DNA of 64,000 bases from Acidovorax sp. 69 (GCF_002797445.1 NZ_PGEP01000001.1:2294501-2358500); one strand, 5' to 3'; counted from the stretch's first letter, positions 8,450 through 19,322 are shown. Translations and numbers: made by a program. The notes: a model not told the origin generated them from the letters alone.

Positions 8450-10135
8450 TTACTTTTCCGAGTTGTCCAGCTTGGCGCGCAGCAGAGCGCCCAGGCTGGT
8501 CGTGCCGGCGCTTTCGCGGCTCGATTGCTGGCTCAGGTTGGCCATGGCGCCTTGTTCGTCAGCCATGTCCTTCTGCTTGATCGACAACTGGATGTTGCGG
8601 GTCTTGCGATCCACATTGACCACCACAGCAGTGACTTCGTCGCCTTCCTTGAGCACGTTGCGGGCATCTTCCACACGGTCGCGGGAGATTTCCGAAGCGC
8701 GCAGGTAGCCGATGATGTCTTCGCCGAGGTCGATTTCAGCGCCACGGGCATCCACGGTCTTGACCTTGCCGGTCACCGTTTGGCCCTTGTCGTTCACGGT
8801 CACGAAGGTCGTGAATGGGTCGCCGTCGAGCTGCTTGATGCCCAGGGAGATGCGTTCGCGGTCCACGTCCACAGCCAACACGATGGCTTCGACTTCTTGG
8901 CCCTTCTTGTAGTTGCGAACAGCGGCTTCGCCGGTTTCGTTCCAAGACAGGTCGGACAAGTGCACCAGGCCGTCGATGCCGGCAGCCAAGCCCACGAACA
9001 CGCCGAAGTCGGTGATCGACTTGATCGGACCCTTGACGCGGTCACCGCGCTTCGTGTCCTGGGCGAATTCTTGCCATGGGTTGGCCTTGCACTGCTTCAT
9101 GCCCAGGCTGATGCGGCGCTTGTCTTCGTCGATTTCCAGAACCATGACTTCGACTTCGTCACCCAGCGAAACCAGCTTGGCGGGAGCGATGTTCTTGTTG
9201 GTCCAGTCCATTTCAGACACGTGCACCAGGCCTTCGATGCCGGGTTCGAGTTCGACGAACGCGCCGTAGTCGGCAATGTTCGTGATCTTGCCGAACAGGC
9301 GGGTCGATTGTGGATAGCGGCGGTTCACGCCCATCCATGGGTCGTCGCCCATTTGCTTCAGACCCAGCGAGACACGGTTCTTTTCGGTGTCGAACTTGAG
9401 GATCTTGGCGGTGATTTCCTGGCCAGCCGTCACGACTTCAGAAGGGTGACGGACACGGCGCCATGCCATGTCGGTGATGTGCAGCAGGCCGTCGATGCCG
9501 CCCAGGTCCACGAACGCACCGTATTCGGTGATGTTCTTGACCACGCCTTGAACGATGGAGCCTTCCTTCAGGGTTTCCATCAGCTTGGCGCGCTCTTCGC
9601 CCATGGAAGCTTCCACCACAGCGCGGCGGCTCAGCACCACGTTGTTGCGCTTGCGGTCCAGCTTGATGACCTTGAATTCCATGGTCTTGTTTTCGTACGG
9701 CGTCAGATCCTTGATCGGACGGGTATCGATCAGCGAACCGGGCAGGAAAGCGCGGATGCCGTTGACCAGAACGGTCAGACCGCCCTTGACCTTGCCGCTG
9801 GTCGTGCCAGTGACGAATTCGCCGGATTCGAGGGCCTTTTCCAGGCTCATCCACGAAGCCAGACGCTTGGCCGTGTCGCGCGACAGGATGGTGTCGCCGT
9901 AGCCGTTTTCGATGGAGCCAATGGCCACCGACACGAAGTCACCCACTTGGACTTCGAGTTCGCCCTTGTCGTTCTTGAACTCTTCCAGCGGCACGTAGGC
10001 TTCGGACTTGAGGCCAGCGTTGACCACGACGAAGTTGTGCTCGACGCGCACGACTTCAGCAGTGATGACTTCGCCTGGGCGCATTTCCGTACGCGTCAAG
10101 GATTCTTCAAAAAGGGCGGCAAAAGATTCGGACAT
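8450..10135 (-). CDS. rpsA: 30S ribosomal protein S1
   Basis: 561-residue ribosomal protein S1 with six S1/OB-fold repeats, which binds mRNA leaders during initiation. Repeats are visible by their recurring pattern, such as [41 protein letters not shown] and [21 protein letters not shown]. An AAGGAA ribosome binding site precedes the ATG at 10135 ([11 protein letters not shown]); the open frame extends five codons further. Length equals the E. coli protein (557). It lies between aroA-cmk and ihfB, the usual order. A hairpin in the leader (10162-10181) could take part in autoregulation. Confidence 0.97.
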   Translation of the reverse strand: MSESFAALFEESLTRTEMRPGEVITAEVVRVEHNFVVVNAGLKSEAYVPLEEFKNDKGELEVQVGDFVSVAIGSIENGYGDTILSRDTAKRLASWMSLEKALESGEFVTGTTSGKVKGGLTVLVNGIRAFLPGSLIDTRPIKDLTPYENKTMEFKVIKLDRKRNNVVLSRRAVVEASMGEERAKLMETLKEGSIVQGVVKNITEYGAFVDLGGIDGLLHITDMAWRRVRHPSEVVTAGQEITAKILKFDTEKNRVSLGLKQMGDDPWMGVNRRYPQSTRLFGKITNIADYGAFVELEPGIEGLVHVSEMDWTNKNIAPAKLVSLGDEVEVMVLEIDEDKRRISLGMKQCKANPWQEFAQDTKRGDRVKGPIKSITDFGVFVGLAAGIDGLVHLSDLSWNETGEAAVRNYKKGQEVEAIVLAVDVDRERISLGIKQLDGDPFTTFVTVNDKGQTVTGKVKTVDARGAEIDLGEDIIGYLRASEISRDRVEDARNVLKEGDEVTAVVVNVDRKTRNIQLSIKQKDMADEQGAMANLSQQSSRESAGTTSLGALLRAKLDNSEK

Positions 10136-10161
10136 GTGTTTCCTTGCCACAAACAGGATTC

Positions 10162-10186
10162 CAGTAGCACTATTGCTACTGTTTTT
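10162..10186. promoter_or_regulatory. Hairpin in the rpsA leader
   Basis: CAGTAGCA / TGCTACTG, a perfect 8-bp stem with a 4-base loop, 27-46 bases upstream of the rpsA ATG. On the plus strand it is followed by TTTTT and would read as a terminator, but no plus-strand gene precedes it. In the rpsA mRNA it would be a structured leader; S1 represses its own translation through a structured leader in E. coli, so a regulatory role is an inference. Confidence 0.4.
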
Positions 10187-10341
10187 ATAGCTGCTTGCGG
10201 TGGTTTTTTGCGGTGAAACCGCGGGTTAGGTTAAAAGATCCAGACCACCTGGGCGCTGGCGCGCGAGAGGGGCGGTATGGGCCTGTTGCAAGGCCTTTCG
10301 GCTTGCTGGGGGCCAGATGATGAGAAATGGCCCCGCACTTT

Positions 10342-12375
10342 TCAACCTTGCGCAGGCACTGCGAAAGGTTGGCGCTCTTGCCACCAGGCCAACACCTGCT
10401 CGACGGCTTCATCAATCGTCAAGGTGGAGTTGTCCAGGACCAGAGCGTCCTGCGCGGGCTTGAGAGGTGCAACGCTGCGGGTGCTGTCCCGGGCGTCGCG
10501 CGCTTCCAGATCTGCGCGAAGGTCTTCGATACTAGCTGAAAAACCCTTTGAAATCAACTGTTTATAACGGCGCTCGGCGCGGCAGGCGGCGCTGGCCGTG
10601 AGATACACCTTCAAAGGGGCCTCAGGGAAGATCACGGTGCCCATGTCGCGTCCGTCGGCCACCAGGCCCGGAAGGCGCTGAAAGCTGTGCTGCAGGTCCA
10701 CCAGGGCCGTGCGCACGGCGGGCAGGGCGGACACGCGGGAGGCGTTCATGCCGGCTTCTTCGGTGCGGATGGCGTCGGTCACATCGTCGCTGCCAAGCAG
10801 CACCCGACCGTCTTCAAAGCGCACGGGCAAGGTTTGGGCCATGGTTGCGATGCGCGCCTCGTGGTCTGTATCAATGGCCAGGCCCGCGCGCAGCGCGGCC
10901 AGGGCGGTGATGCGGTACATTGCGCCCGAGTCGAGAAAACGGTAGCCCAGACGCTGCGCCACTGCAGCCGCCACCGTCCCCTTGCCTGAAGCTGTGGGTC
11001 CGTCGATGCAGATCACCGGGATGCGCGCAGTTTGCACCTGCGCGACGGAAAACAGGGCTTCAAAATAGTCCGGGAAGGTCTTGGCGACACATTTGGGGTC
11101 TTCGATGCGCACCGGCAGGCGGGCCGGATTGAACGCGGCGAGCGAGAAACACATGGCCACTCGGTGGTCGTCGTAGGTGTGAATGCTGGCGGCGTTCCAG
11201 TCTGCGGCCTGGGCGGGGGGGATGACGCGGATGAAGTCCGCGCCTTCCTCCACCGTGGCGCCGAGTTTGCGCAGTTCGGTGGCCATGGCGGCGATGCGGT
11301 CGGTTTCCTTCACGCGCCAGCTGGCAATGTTGGTCAGCGTGGTGGTGCCCTTTGCATACAAAGCCATCACGGCCAGGGTCATGGCCGCATCTGGAATGTG
11401 GTTGCAATCGAGGTCAATGGCCTGGAGGGGCCAGGCGCCGCGCTCGATGTGTAGCCAGTTGGGACCGCCGGTGATCACGGCGCCCATGGCGCGGGCCGCT
11501 TCCACAAAACGGATGTCACCCTGAATCGAATCCAGGCCCACACCTTGGATTTTGATGCCTTTTTGATCGCTACCGCTGGTTGTGATTGCACCAAGCGCTA
11601 TGAAATAGCTAGCGGATGAGGCGTCTGCCTCCACATGGATGCTGCCAGGCGATTGGTAGCGGCTGCCCGCGGCAATGGTGAATTGCTGCCAGTTCTGGTG
11701 TTCGACCACGATGCCAAAGCGCGACAGCAACTGCAGCGTGATGGCAATGTAAGGTTTGGAGATCAATTCACCGACCACTTCAATCACTATGGCCTGCGTG
11801 CCCGCCGCCAGTGGCAGCGCCATGAGCAGGGCAGTGAGGAATTGGCTGGAGACGTCGCCGCGCACGCGGATGGGCTCGGCCAGTGCCAGGGCCGGGACAC
11901 CCTGTGCATGCGCGATGCGCAGGGGAGGGTAGCCCTCGTTGCCCAGATAGTCGATCTGACAACCCAGTTGGCGCAGGGCATCGACCAGATCGCCAATGGG
12001 GCGTTCGTGCATGCGCGGCACGCCCGCCAGCTCGAACTCGCCGCCCAGCAGTGCCAGCGCGGCCGTGAGGGGGCGCATGGCCGTGCCGGCATTGCCCATG
12101 AAGAGTTGGGCGGGCGACTGGGGCGCACGGCCGCCCAGGCCTGTGATGTGCACGGTGCTGCCCGCCGTTTCATCCACGGTGCAGCCGATCTGGCGCAGCG
12201 CATCCAGCATCACGCGGGTGTCGTCGGAGGCCAGCAGGTCGTGCACGGTCGTGGTGCCGCTGCTCAGGGCCGCCAGCAAAAGCACGCGGTTGGAGATGCT
12301 CTTGGAGCCGGGCAGGTGGACTTCGCCCGCAGCGGCTTGCAGGGGGGGAAGGTCAAGGAATGCGGTGCTGTACAT
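10342..12375 (-). CDS. aroA-cmk: Bifunctional EPSP synthase / cytidylate kinase (AroA-Cmk fusion)
   Basis: 677 residues in one frame. Residues about 1-435 are 5-enolpyruvylshikimate-3-phosphate synthase of the shikimate pathway, with [10 protein letters not shown] and [10 protein letters not shown] (class I type). Residues about 450-677 are CMP/dCMP kinase, with the P-loop [17 protein letters not shown] and the [10 protein letters not shown] region. In E. coli the two are separate genes ahead of rpsA, so this is a true fusion and not a missed stop; the same fusion is known in other Comamonadaceae. The start at 12375 (MYSTAFL) was chosen over an upstream frame opening. Around 11558-11616 the EPSPS part carries a few extra residues compared with E. 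coli, where the DNA resembles a dispersed repeat. Confidence 0.95.
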   Translation of the reverse strand: MYSTAFLDLPPLQAAAGEVHLPGSKSISNRVLLLAALSSGTTTVHDLLASDDTRVMLDALRQIGCTVDETAGSTVHITGLGGRAPQSPAQLFMGNAGTAMRPLTAALALLGGEFELAGVPRMHERPIGDLVDALRQLGCQIDYLGNEGYPPLRIAHAQGVPALALAEPIRVRGDVSSQFLTALLMALPLAAGTQAIVIEVVGELISKPYIAITLQLLSRFGIVVEHQNWQQFTIAAGSRYQSPGSIHVEADASSASYFIALGAITTSGSDQKGIKIQGVGLDSIQGDIRFVEAARAMGAVITGGPNWLHIERGAWPLQAIDLDCNHIPDAAMTLAVMALYAKGTTTLTNIASWRVKETDRIAAMATELRKLGATVEEGADFIRVIPPAQAADWNAASIHTYDDHRVAMCFSLAAFNPARLPVRIEDPKCVAKTFPDYFEALFSVAQVQTARIPVICIDGPTASGKGTVAAAVAQRLGYRFLDSGAMYRITALAALRAGLAIDTDHEARIATMAQTLPVRFEDGRVLLGSDDVTDAIRTEEAGMNASRVSALPAVRTALVDLQHSFQRLPGLVADGRDMGTVIFPEAPLKVYLTASAACRAERRYKQLISKGFSASIEDLRADLEARDARDSTRSVAPLKPAQDALVLDNSTLTIDEAVEQVLAWWQERQPFAVPAQG

Positions 12376-12509
12376 GGTTATCTCTTGTCCGTTAGCGCAA
12401 GCGCTCGACGCAACTGGCGCGTGCCAGGCCAGTGCCACCATGGAACTGGCTTCGCCAAGCCACGGGCGGGGTCACCCTTTGGAGAAGGCGCCGCAGGCGA
12501 CTCGGGGGG

Positions 12510-13382
12510 TTACTTTCTCTTCGCGCCCATGCGCCAGTGGGCACGGGTTTCGCTGGCCAGGGTCAACATGTCTTCCAGGGCCTGGGCATTGCCCTTTGAC
12601 ATGGCCTGCTCGATGTTGCGCAGCGCTTGCTGGAAGAGTTGGGACTGGGCAATGAGTTCTTCCCGGTTGGACAGCAGGATATCGCGCCACACCTTGGGGT
12701 CGCTGGCTGCAATGCGGGTGAAATCCCGGAATCCGGGGCCTGCAAGGGACAGGAACTCGTCACCTTGCGACTGCCCGGTGATGCTGTTCATCATCGCAAA
12801 AGCCAGCACGTGGGGCAGGTGGCTGACGGCGGCAAAGGCTGCGTCATGTGACTCGGGTGACATGCTGGTCACGCGGCAGCCCAGCGCGCTCCAGATCTTT
12901 TCTGCATTCTGCAGCTGGACGGTGAGGGTGCGTTCTGTCGGGGTCAGGATGACCTGGCGTCCGCTGTAGAGATCCGCCTCGGCGTGCTCGACGCCCGATA
13001 CTTCGCGCCCCGTGATCGGATGCGCTGGCACGAACGAGCCCACCTGGTCGCGCAGCGAGCGCTGTGCGGCGTGGACCACGTCAGCCTTGGTCGAGCCCAC
13101 GTCCATGATCAGCATCTGGGGCGTGACCAAGTGCTTGATGGCCTTCAAGGTGGCTTCGGTGGCAGCCACAGGCACGGCCACCAGCACGACATCGGCACCG
13201 GCCACCGCCAGCAGGGCGGAAGGCGCCTCGACGTCGATGACTCCCAGTTGGCGCGCGCGGTCAGTGGTAGATGGTGACTTGCTGTAGCCCACCACGCGTT
13301 TGACGAGGCCCGCTTTCTTCATGGCCAAGGCGAACGAGCCTCCCATGAGCCCGCAGCCGATCAGTCCCAATTGTTCGAACAT
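12510..13382 (-). CDS. tyrA: Prephenate dehydrogenase
   Basis: 290-residue NAD(P)-dependent dehydrogenase of tyrosine synthesis converting prephenate to 4-hydroxyphenylpyruvate. The Rossmann motif GLIGCGLMGGSFALAMKKAG is at the N-terminus. The catalytic His region HPITGREVSG lies about residues 120-130, and HLPHVLAFAMM follows in the helical domain. It is a stand-alone dehydrogenase without a chorismate mutase domain, which fits the mutase being in the neighbouring pheA. It is part of the run pheA-tyrA-aroA, so aromatic pathway genes are co-directional and probably co-transcribed. Confidence 0.94.
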   Translation of the reverse strand: MFEQLGLIGCGLMGGSFALAMKKAGLVKRVVGYSKSPSTTDRARQLGVIDVEAPSALLAVAGADVVLVAVPVAATEATLKAIKHLVTPQMLIMDVGSTKADVVHAAQRSLRDQVGSFVPAHPITGREVSGVEHAEADLYSGRQVILTPTERTLTVQLQNAEKIWSALGCRVTSMSPESHDAAFAAVSHLPHVLAFAMMNSITGQSQGDEFLSLAGPGFRDFTRIAASDPKVWRDILLSNREELIAQSQLFQQALRNIEQAMSKGNAQALEDMLTLASETRAHWRMGAKRK

Positions 13383-13394
13383 GGCGGCTACTCC

Positions 13395-14492
13395 TCAGGA
13401 CGAAACGGGGTAAGTGCCCAGGACCTTGTAGAAAGCGCACAGGCTGCGCAATTCTTCCAGCGCCCGCGCCACGTGGGGCTGCGCGGGATGGCCGTCGAGG
13501 TCGATGTAGAAGTAGTACTCCCACTGGCCGGTGCGTGCGGGGCGCGACTCGAAGCGTGTCATGGACACGCCGTGCGTCTTGAGCGGCACAAGCAGGTCGT
13601 GCACGGCGCCGGGTTGGTTGGGTACCGACACCACCAGGCTCGTGCAATCCTTGCCAGAGGGTGGGGGCGTTTGCAGCGTGTGCGGCAGGCAAATGATGGC
13701 GAACCGCGTGCGGTTGTAAGCGTCATCCTGGATCGCATGGGCCACGATGTGCAGGCCAAACTGCGTAGCTGCGCGCTCGCTGGAGAGCGCCGCCCAACCG
13801 GGATGGGTGGTGGCAAGGCGGGCGCCTTCGGCGTTGCTCGACACCGGGCGGCGCTCGGCGTGTGGCAGGTGTTTGGTGAGCCAGGCCTGGCACTGCGCCA
13901 GGGCCTGGGGGTGGGCCATGACCACTTCGATGCCATCGAGCGAGTTGCTGGTGCGCAGCAGGTTGTGGCGCACCAACAGGCTGACTTCGCCCACCACATG
14001 GGTGGGGGTGTGCAGAAACAGGTCGAGCGAGCGTGTGACCACGCCCTCGGTGGAGTTCTCCACGCCCACCACGCCGTACTGGGCGCTGCCTGCGGCCGTG
14101 GCGTGGAATACCTCGTCGAAGTTGGCGCAATACATCAGGTCGGCGGCACCGCCGAAGAACTCGATGGCAGCCTGCTCACAGAAGGTGCCTTCAGGGCCGA
14201 GCACGGCCACGCGCTGGGGCGATTCGAGCGCCAGGCAGGCCGACATGATCTCGCGCCAGATGGCGGCCACATGGGGGCCCTTGAGGGGGCCTGGATTGGC
14301 GGTCTGGATTTTCTCAATGACCTGAGCCACGCGGTCGGGGCGGAAGAACGGCGTGCCTTCACGTTTCTTGACTTCACCCACTTGCTCGGCCACCAGAGCC
14401 CGCTGGTTCAGCAGCGTGAGCAGTTGCTGGTCGATGCTGTCGATCTGCACGCGCAGGCTGGAGAGGTCGGGGGAGGCTTGCGGATTGTTCAT
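13395..14492 (-). CDS. pheA: Chorismate mutase / prephenate dehydratase (P-protein)
   Basis: 365 residues. The N-terminal AroQ chorismate mutase domain occupies about residues 1-95 (LRVQIDSIDQQLLTLLNQRA). The prephenate dehydratase domain follows (VAVLGPEGTFCEQAA, and the catalytic ENSTEGVVTRSLD). The C-terminal ACT domain for phenylalanine feedback has the ESRP motif (TRFESRPAR) and ends the protein. It makes phenylpyruvate from chorismate. The gap to tyrA is 12 bases, so the two are co-transcribed. Length is typical of the P-protein (about 360-390). Confidence 0.95.
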   Translation of the reverse strand: MNNPQASPDLSSLRVQIDSIDQQLLTLLNQRALVAEQVGEVKKREGTPFFRPDRVAQVIEKIQTANPGPLKGPHVAAIWREIMSACLALESPQRVAVLGPEGTFCEQAAIEFFGGAADLMYCANFDEVFHATAAGSAQYGVVGVENSTEGVVTRSLDLFLHTPTHVVGEVSLLVRHNLLRTSNSLDGIEVVMAHPQALAQCQAWLTKHLPHAERRPVSSNAEGARLATTHPGWAALSSERAATQFGLHIVAHAIQDDAYNRTRFAIICLPHTLQTPPPSGKDCTSLVVSVPNQPGAVHDLLVPLKTHGVSMTRFESRPARTGQWEYYFYIDLDGHPAQPHVARALEELRSLCAFYKVLGTYPVSS

Positions 14493-14548
14493 GGACGGTG
14501 GGGGTCTGTGCGGGCTCTTGAAGGAAGCGGTCTTGTACCGGGCGATCT

Positions 14549-15658
14549 TCAGGCGTGCTTTTGTTCAAATTCTCGCATGTAGTCCACCAGCGCCTGCACA
14601 CCCGCGAGCGGCATGGCGTTGTAGATGCTGGCGCGCATGCCGCCCACGGACTTGTGGCCCTTGAGTTGCAGCAGGCCACGCTCCTTGGCGCCAGCCAGGA
14701 ACGCATCGTTGCGGCTTTCGTCGCGCAGGAAGAACGGGATGTTCATGCGCGAGCGGCAGTTGGCTGCTACCTTGTTGATGTACAGCTGCGAATGGTCGAT
14801 GGCGTTGTAAAGCAGCGCGGCCTTGGCGATGTTGCGTTGCTCCATGGCGGCCACGCCGGTCAGGCTGCCTTCAGTCTGGCGCTTGAGCCACTGAAAGGTC
14901 AGGCCCGCGATGTAGATGCCCCAGGTGGGGGGCGTGTTGTACATCGACTGGTTGTCGGCCAAGATTTTGTAGTCGAAGGCGCTGGGGCAGGCAGGCAGGG
15001 CGTGGCCAAGCAGGTCTTCGCGCACGATCACCAGTGTGAGGCCTGCAGGCCCCAGGTTTTTTTGTGCACCACCAAAAGCCAGGCCTACGCGCGACCAATC
15101 TACGGGGCGTGATGCCACGTGGGAGGAGAAGTCGATGACCAGGGGTGCATCGCAGCCCAATGCCTTCAGGTCGGGCAATTGGTGAAACTCGGTTCCGTTG
15201 ATGGTTTCGTTGCTGCAAATGTGCAGATAGCTGGCCCCCCGGCTGATCGTCCAGGAGGCTGGCGCGGGGACGGTGGTGAAGCCAGTGTCTTCGGCCGTAG
15301 CGACGATGTTGACTTCGGAGGCATATTTGCGCGCTTCCTTTTGCGACTTCTGGCTCCAGCTGCCGGTCACCACGAAATCGACCCCACCGGCACGCGACAA
15401 ATTGAGCGGAACGATGGCGTTTTCAGCCAGGCCACCGCCTTGCATGAAGAGGATCTTGAACTGCGGCGGGACTGCGAGCAGTTCACGCAGATCCGCTTCC
15501 GCCTGCTGGTAGATGGACAGAAATTCCTTGCCACGGTGACTCATCTCCATCACGCCCATGCCACTGCCATGCCAGTCCAGCATCTCGGCTGCAGCTTGTT
15601 GCAGCACGTCGGTGGGAATGGCGGCCGGGCCGGCGGAAAAGTTGTAGGGGCGTGTCAT
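14549..15658 (-). CDS. serC: Phosphoserine aminotransferase
   Basis: 369-residue PLP enzyme of fold type I catalysing 3-phosphohydroxypyruvate to phosphoserine, and also a step of pyridoxal phosphate synthesis. Visible are the N-terminal [10 protein letters not shown], the phosphate-contact region MQGGG and the PLP Lys in [12 protein letters not shown]. The C-terminal [12 protein letters not shown] is the conserved substrate-arginine region. Length matches E. coli SerC (362). It lies between gyrA and pheA as in many proteobacteria. A palindromic repeat separates it from gyrA. Confidence 0.96.
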   Translation of the reverse strand: MTRPYNFSAGPAAIPTDVLQQAAAEMLDWHGSGMGVMEMSHRGKEFLSIYQQAEADLRELLAVPPQFKILFMQGGGLAENAIVPLNLSRAGGVDFVVTGSWSQKSQKEARKYASEVNIVATAEDTGFTTVPAPASWTISRGASYLHICSNETINGTEFHQLPDLKALGCDAPLVIDFSSHVASRPVDWSRVGLAFGGAQKNLGPAGLTLVIVREDLLGHALPACPSAFDYKILADNQSMYNTPPTWGIYIAGLTFQWLKRQTEGSLTGVAAMEQRNIAKAALLYNAIDHSQLYINKVAANCRSRMNIPFFLRDESRNDAFLAGAKERGLLQLKGHKSVGGMRASIYNAMPLAGVQALVDYMREFEQKHA

Positions 15659-15670
15659 GGAGTATGGATA

Positions 15671-15726
15671 AAAACGCTGCTAGTGCTTGTTTAGCAAGCG
15701 CTAGCAGCTTCACTTTTGATAGCATT
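15671..15726. repeat. Dispersed palindromic repeat, copy 2 (gyrA-serC gap)
   Basis: GCTGCTAGTGCTTG, spacer TTTAG, CAAGCGCTAGCAGC, followed by CTTTTGATAGC. The arms pair over 14 bases with one mismatch, making a strong hairpin. The CAAGCGCTAG core and the trailing TTTTGATAG match the other copies. Both neighbours are on the minus strand, so it would be transcribed between gyrA and serC. Confidence 0.75.
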
Positions 15727-15766
15727 TAAGGTGCGATTGTCGAGGCAGTTCACCGAATGCGTCGGG

Positions 15767-18436
15767 TCAGGCGTCAGGCGTCTCCGTACCGGATGCTGTC
15801 GATGGATCGCCGTCCGTACTGCCTTCGCTGTCAGCCTCTGTGTCCGCGACATTGGCATCGTTCTCCACGATGCGTTGCAGGCCGCTGAGCTTGGAGCCTT
15901 CATCTAGAGCAATCAGCGTCACACCTTGGGTAGCCCGGCCCAGTTCACGGATTTCAGAAACGCGGGTGCGCACCAGCACGCCCTTGTCGGTGATCAGCAT
16001 GATCTCGTCGTCGGCATGCACCAGGGTGGCGGCCACGACCTTGCCGTTGCGTTCGCTTTGCTGGATGGCGATCATGCCCTTGGTGCCACGGCCGTGGCGC
16101 GTGTATTCGGTGATGCTGGTGCGCTTGCCGTAGCCGTTCTCGGTGGCCGTGAGCACGCTTTGGGTCTCGTCTTCGGCCACCAGCATGGCGATCACGCTCT
16201 GCCCGTCTTCCAGCATCATGCCGCGCACACCGCGGGCCTGGCGGCCCAAGGGGCGCACATCGTTTTCGTCGAAGCGCACGGCCTTGCCGCCGTCGCTGAA
16301 CAGCATCACATCGTGCTGGCCATCGGTGAGGGCGGCGCCGATCAGGTAGTCGCCGTCATCGAGGTTGACGGCAATGATGCCGCCCTTGCGCGGGTTGCTG
16401 AATTCGTCGAGCGCCGTCTTCTTCACGGTGCCCATGCTGGTGCCCATGAACACATAGCGGTCGGCCGGGAAGGTGCGCATGTCGCCAGTCAGCGCCAGCA
16501 CCACGTTGATCTTCTCGCCTTCCTGCAGCGGAAACATGTTCACGATAGGACGGCCACGCGAACCGCGTGAACCTGCAGGCACTTCCCAGACCTTGAGCCA
16601 GTAGAGGCGACCGCGGTTGGAGAAGCACAGGATGTAGTCGTGCGTGTTGGCGATGAAGAGCTGGTCGATCCAGTCGTCTTCCTTGGTCGCCGTGGCCTGC
16701 TTGCCGCGTCCACCGCGCTTCTGGGCACGGTATTCAGACAGAGGCTGGCTCTTGATGTAGCCGGTGTGGCTGAGCGTCACCACCATGTCGGTGGGGGTGA
16801 TCAGATCCTCGGTGGACAGATCTTGCGCGCTGTACTCGACGATGCTGCGGCGTGCGCCCAGCTTGTGTTGACCAAACTCTGTCTTGATGGATGTGAGTTC
16901 GTCGCCAATGATGGTGGAGACGCGCTCGGGCTTGGCCAGGATGTCCAGCAGGTCTTCGATGACCGCCATGACTTCCTTGTACTCGGCCACGATTTTGTCC
17001 TGCTCCAGACCTGTGAGGCGCTGCAAGCGCATCTGCAGGATTTCCTGGGCCTGCGTTTCCGACAGGCGGTACAGGCCATCCTGTCCCATGCCGAATTCCT
17101 TTTCCAGGCCATCGGGGCGGTAGTCGTCGGCATTGATCACGCCGCCGTCGGCACGCGTGCGCGTGAGCATCTCGCGAACCAGCTTGCTGTCCCAGGGGCG
17201 GGCCATCAGCTCGGCCTTGGCCACCGGTGGGGTGGGGGCGTTGCGGATGATGGCGATGAAGTCGTCGATGTTGGCCAGCGCCACGGCAAGGCCTTCGAGC
17301 ACATGGCCGCGGTCGCGCGCCTTGCGCAGCTCGAACACGGTGCGGCGGGTGACCACCTCGCGGCGGTGCTGCAAAAAGACGCTGATCAAATCGCGCAGAT
17401 TGCACAAACGGGGCTGGCCGTCGATCAGCGCCACCATGTTCATGCCGAAGGTGTCCTGCAGCTGCGTCTGCTTGTACAGGTTGTTGAGCACCACCTCGGG
17501 CACTTCGCCGCGTTTGAGTTCGATGACCAGGCGCATGCCCGACTTGTCGGACTCGTCCTGGATGTGACTGATGCCTTCGATTTTCTTCTCGTGCACCAAC
17601 TCGGCCATGCGCTCCTGCAGCGTCTTCTTGTTGACCTGGTAGGGCAGCTCGTCCACGATGATCGCTTGGCGCTGGCCCCGGTCGATGTCTTCGAAGTGGC
17701 ACTTGGCGCGCATGATCACACGCCCGCGCCCCGTGCGATATCCGTCCTTCACGCCATTGATGCCGTAGATGATGCCGGCGGTGGGGAAGTCGGGCGCAGG
17801 GATGATCTCCATCAGTTCGTCGATGGTGACATCAGGGTTGCGCAGCATGTGCAGGCAGGCGTCCACCACCTCATTGAGGTTGTGCGGCGGAATATTGGTG
17901 GCCATACCCACGGCGATGCCCGCCGAACCGTTGACCAACAGGTTGGGCAGCTTGCTGGGCAATACCAGCGGCTCCTTCTCACTGCCATCGTAGTTCGGGC
18001 CGAAATCGACGGTTTCCTTGTCGATATCGCCCAGCATTTCATGCGCGATTTTTGCCAGGCGAATTTCGGTGTACCGCATGGCGGCGGCGTTATCTCCGTC
18101 CACGGAGCCGAAATTGCCCTGACCGTCCACCAGCATGTGGCGCAGCGAGAAATCCTGAGCCATCCGCACGATGGTGTCGTAGACAGCAGAATCACCATGC
18201 GGGTGATATTTACCGATCACATCGCCCACGATACGGGCCGATTTTTTGTAAGGTCGGTTCCAGTCGTTATTGAGTTCGTGCATCGCAAAAAGCACGCGGC
18301 GGTGCACGGGCTTCAAGCCGTCGCGCGCGTCGGGCAATGCCCGGCCCACGATCACGCTCATCGCGTAATCGAGGTAACTGCGCCGCATCTCTTCTTCGAG
18401 GCTGATCGGCAGGGTTTCTTTGGCAAACTGGGTCAT
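15767..18436 (-). CDS. gyrA: DNA gyrase subunit A
   Basis: 889-residue gyrase A subunit. The breakage-reunion domain is N-terminal, with active-site Tyr122 in [11 protein letters not shown]. The C-terminal half is the DNA-wrapping beta-pinwheel, with a GyrA-box-like KRGGRGK near residue 565. The quinolone-resistance region reads [11 protein letters not shown] with Ser83 and Asp87 in E. coli numbering, the drug-susceptible residues. The acidic C-terminal tail is rich in Asp, Glu, Ser and Thr. The start is an ATG facing the divergently transcribed ompA-type gene. Confidence 0.97.
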   Translation of the reverse strand: MTQFAKETLPISLEEEMRRSYLDYAMSVIVGRALPDARDGLKPVHRRVLFAMHELNNDWNRPYKKSARIVGDVIGKYHPHGDSAVYDTIVRMAQDFSLRHMLVDGQGNFGSVDGDNAAAMRYTEIRLAKIAHEMLGDIDKETVDFGPNYDGSEKEPLVLPSKLPNLLVNGSAGIAVGMATNIPPHNLNEVVDACLHMLRNPDVTIDELMEIIPAPDFPTAGIIYGINGVKDGYRTGRGRVIMRAKCHFEDIDRGQRQAIIVDELPYQVNKKTLQERMAELVHEKKIEGISHIQDESDKSGMRLVIELKRGEVPEVVLNNLYKQTQLQDTFGMNMVALIDGQPRLCNLRDLISVFLQHRREVVTRRTVFELRKARDRGHVLEGLAVALANIDDFIAIIRNAPTPPVAKAELMARPWDSKLVREMLTRTRADGGVINADDYRPDGLEKEFGMGQDGLYRLSETQAQEILQMRLQRLTGLEQDKIVAEYKEVMAVIEDLLDILAKPERVSTIIGDELTSIKTEFGQHKLGARRSIVEYSAQDLSTEDLITPTDMVVTLSHTGYIKSQPLSEYRAQKRGGRGKQATATKEDDWIDQLFIANTHDYILCFSNRGRLYWLKVWEVPAGSRGSRGRPIVNMFPLQEGEKINVVLALTGDMRTFPADRYVFMGTSMGTVKKTALDEFSNPRKGGIIAVNLDDGDYLIGAALTDGQHDVMLFSDGGKAVRFDENDVRPLGRQARGVRGMMLEDGQSVIAMLVAEDETQSVLTATENGYGKRTSITEYTRHGRGTKGMIAIQQSERNGKVVAATLVHADDEIMLITDKGVLVRTRVSEIRELGRATQGVTLIALDEGSKLSGLQRIVENDANVADTEADSEGSTDGDPSTASGTETPDA

Positions 18437-18586
18437 TGGGACGGCGAGGACGGCAAAGGAGACTCATTTTAGGGGTAAGACCGTGTAGCGACCACGCAAC
18501 ATATCGAAGCAATTCAGGTTTTGTCCTACGGGCCACAAGCTGCCCGCTCTGCTTTTGCCCTGTTACGTATGGCACAATCGTTTGAA

Positions 18587-18613
18587 CGCTTTGGGTGGTG
18601 GTCACCCCAAGCG
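18587..18613 (+). promoter_or_regulatory. Stem-loop in the leader of the OmpA-type gene
   Basis: CGCTTTGGGTG, loop GTGGT, CACCCCAAGCG: 10 of 11 positions pair. It lies 47-73 bases upstream of the ATG, in the presumed 5' untranslated region. E. coli ompA mRNA is stabilised by 5' stem-loops, so a similar role is plausible but inferred. I could not assign a convincing -35/-10 pair in the 223-base gyrA/ompA divergent gap. Confidence 0.45.
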
Positions 18614-18659
18614 TCCTGATTCGCAGCGCGGCTGCGGCTTTTTCCCCAAGAGGAGAACC

Positions 18660-19301
18660 ATGAAGAAACTGAACAAAGTGGCGATGTTGTTTGCCTCTGC
18701 AGCGCTCGCAACCGCCGCTGGCGCACAAACCGTTGACAACTGGAGAGATGCTTCTGGCCAACTGGTCTGGAAGAACGGTACCAACGAATACTGCTGGCGC
18801 GATGCCAACTGGACGCCTGCAACGGCTGCTGCTGGTTGTGACGGTGCTATCGCTGCTGCTGCTCCTGCTGCCGCTGCTCCTGCTGCCGCGCCTGCCCCCG
18901 CAGCTGCTCCAGCTCCTGCAGCTGCTCCAGCTCCAGCTGTCGCCACCAAGGTGACTTACGCTGCTGACGCTTTCTTCGACTTCGACAAGTCGGTGCTCAA
19001 GCCAGAAGGTAAGGCCAAGCTGGACGACCTGGTTTCCAAGGTCAAGGGCATCAATCTGGAAGTCATCATCGCCGTGGGTCACACTGACTCCGTGGGTTCC
19101 GATGCCTACAACCAGAAGCTGTCGGTTCGCCGCTCCGAAGCCGTCAAGGCTTACTTGGTGTCCAAGGGCATCGAAAAGAACCGCGTTTACACCGAAGGCA
19201 AGGGCGAAAAGCAACCTGTGGCTGACAACAAGACTGCCGAAGGCCGCGCCAAGAACCGTCGCGTGGAAATCGAAGTGGTTGGTACCCGCGCCGCTCAGTA
19301 A
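18660..19301 (+). CDS. OmpA family outer membrane protein
   Basis: 213-residue protein. A signal peptide ends near AAGAQT (residues 1-23). A short ~55-residue exported segment follows, then an Ala/Pro hinge of repeated AAPAAAPAP units (about residues 65-97), and then a C-terminal OmpA domain of ~110 residues. That domain contains FFDFDKSVLKPEG, the peptidoglycan-binding VGHTDSVGSDAYNQKLSVRRS and GRAKNRRVEIEV. There is no room for an eight-strand barrel, so this is a small periplasm-spanning type as in other Comamonadaceae. AGGAGA provides a strong ribosome binding site, consistent with high expression, and a strong terminator follows. Confidence 0.93.
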   Translation: MKKLNKVAMLFASAALATAAGAQTVDNWRDASGQLVWKNGTNEYCWRDANWTPATAAAGCDGAIAAAAPAAAAPAAAPAPAAAPAPAAAPAPAVATKVTYAADAFFDFDKSVLKPEGKAKLDDLVSKVKGINLEVIIAVGHTDSVGSDAYNQKLSVRRSEAVKAYLVSKGIEKNRVYTEGKGEKQPVADNKTAEGRAKNRRVEIEVVGTRAAQ

Positions 19302-19322
19302 TCTTCAGATTGCTCCAAAAAA

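Noticed and set aside
16640..18472. A ~610-codon frame opposite gyrA
   Set aside because: Shadow of gyrA; its composition is typical of antisense high-GC frames and it has no start context.
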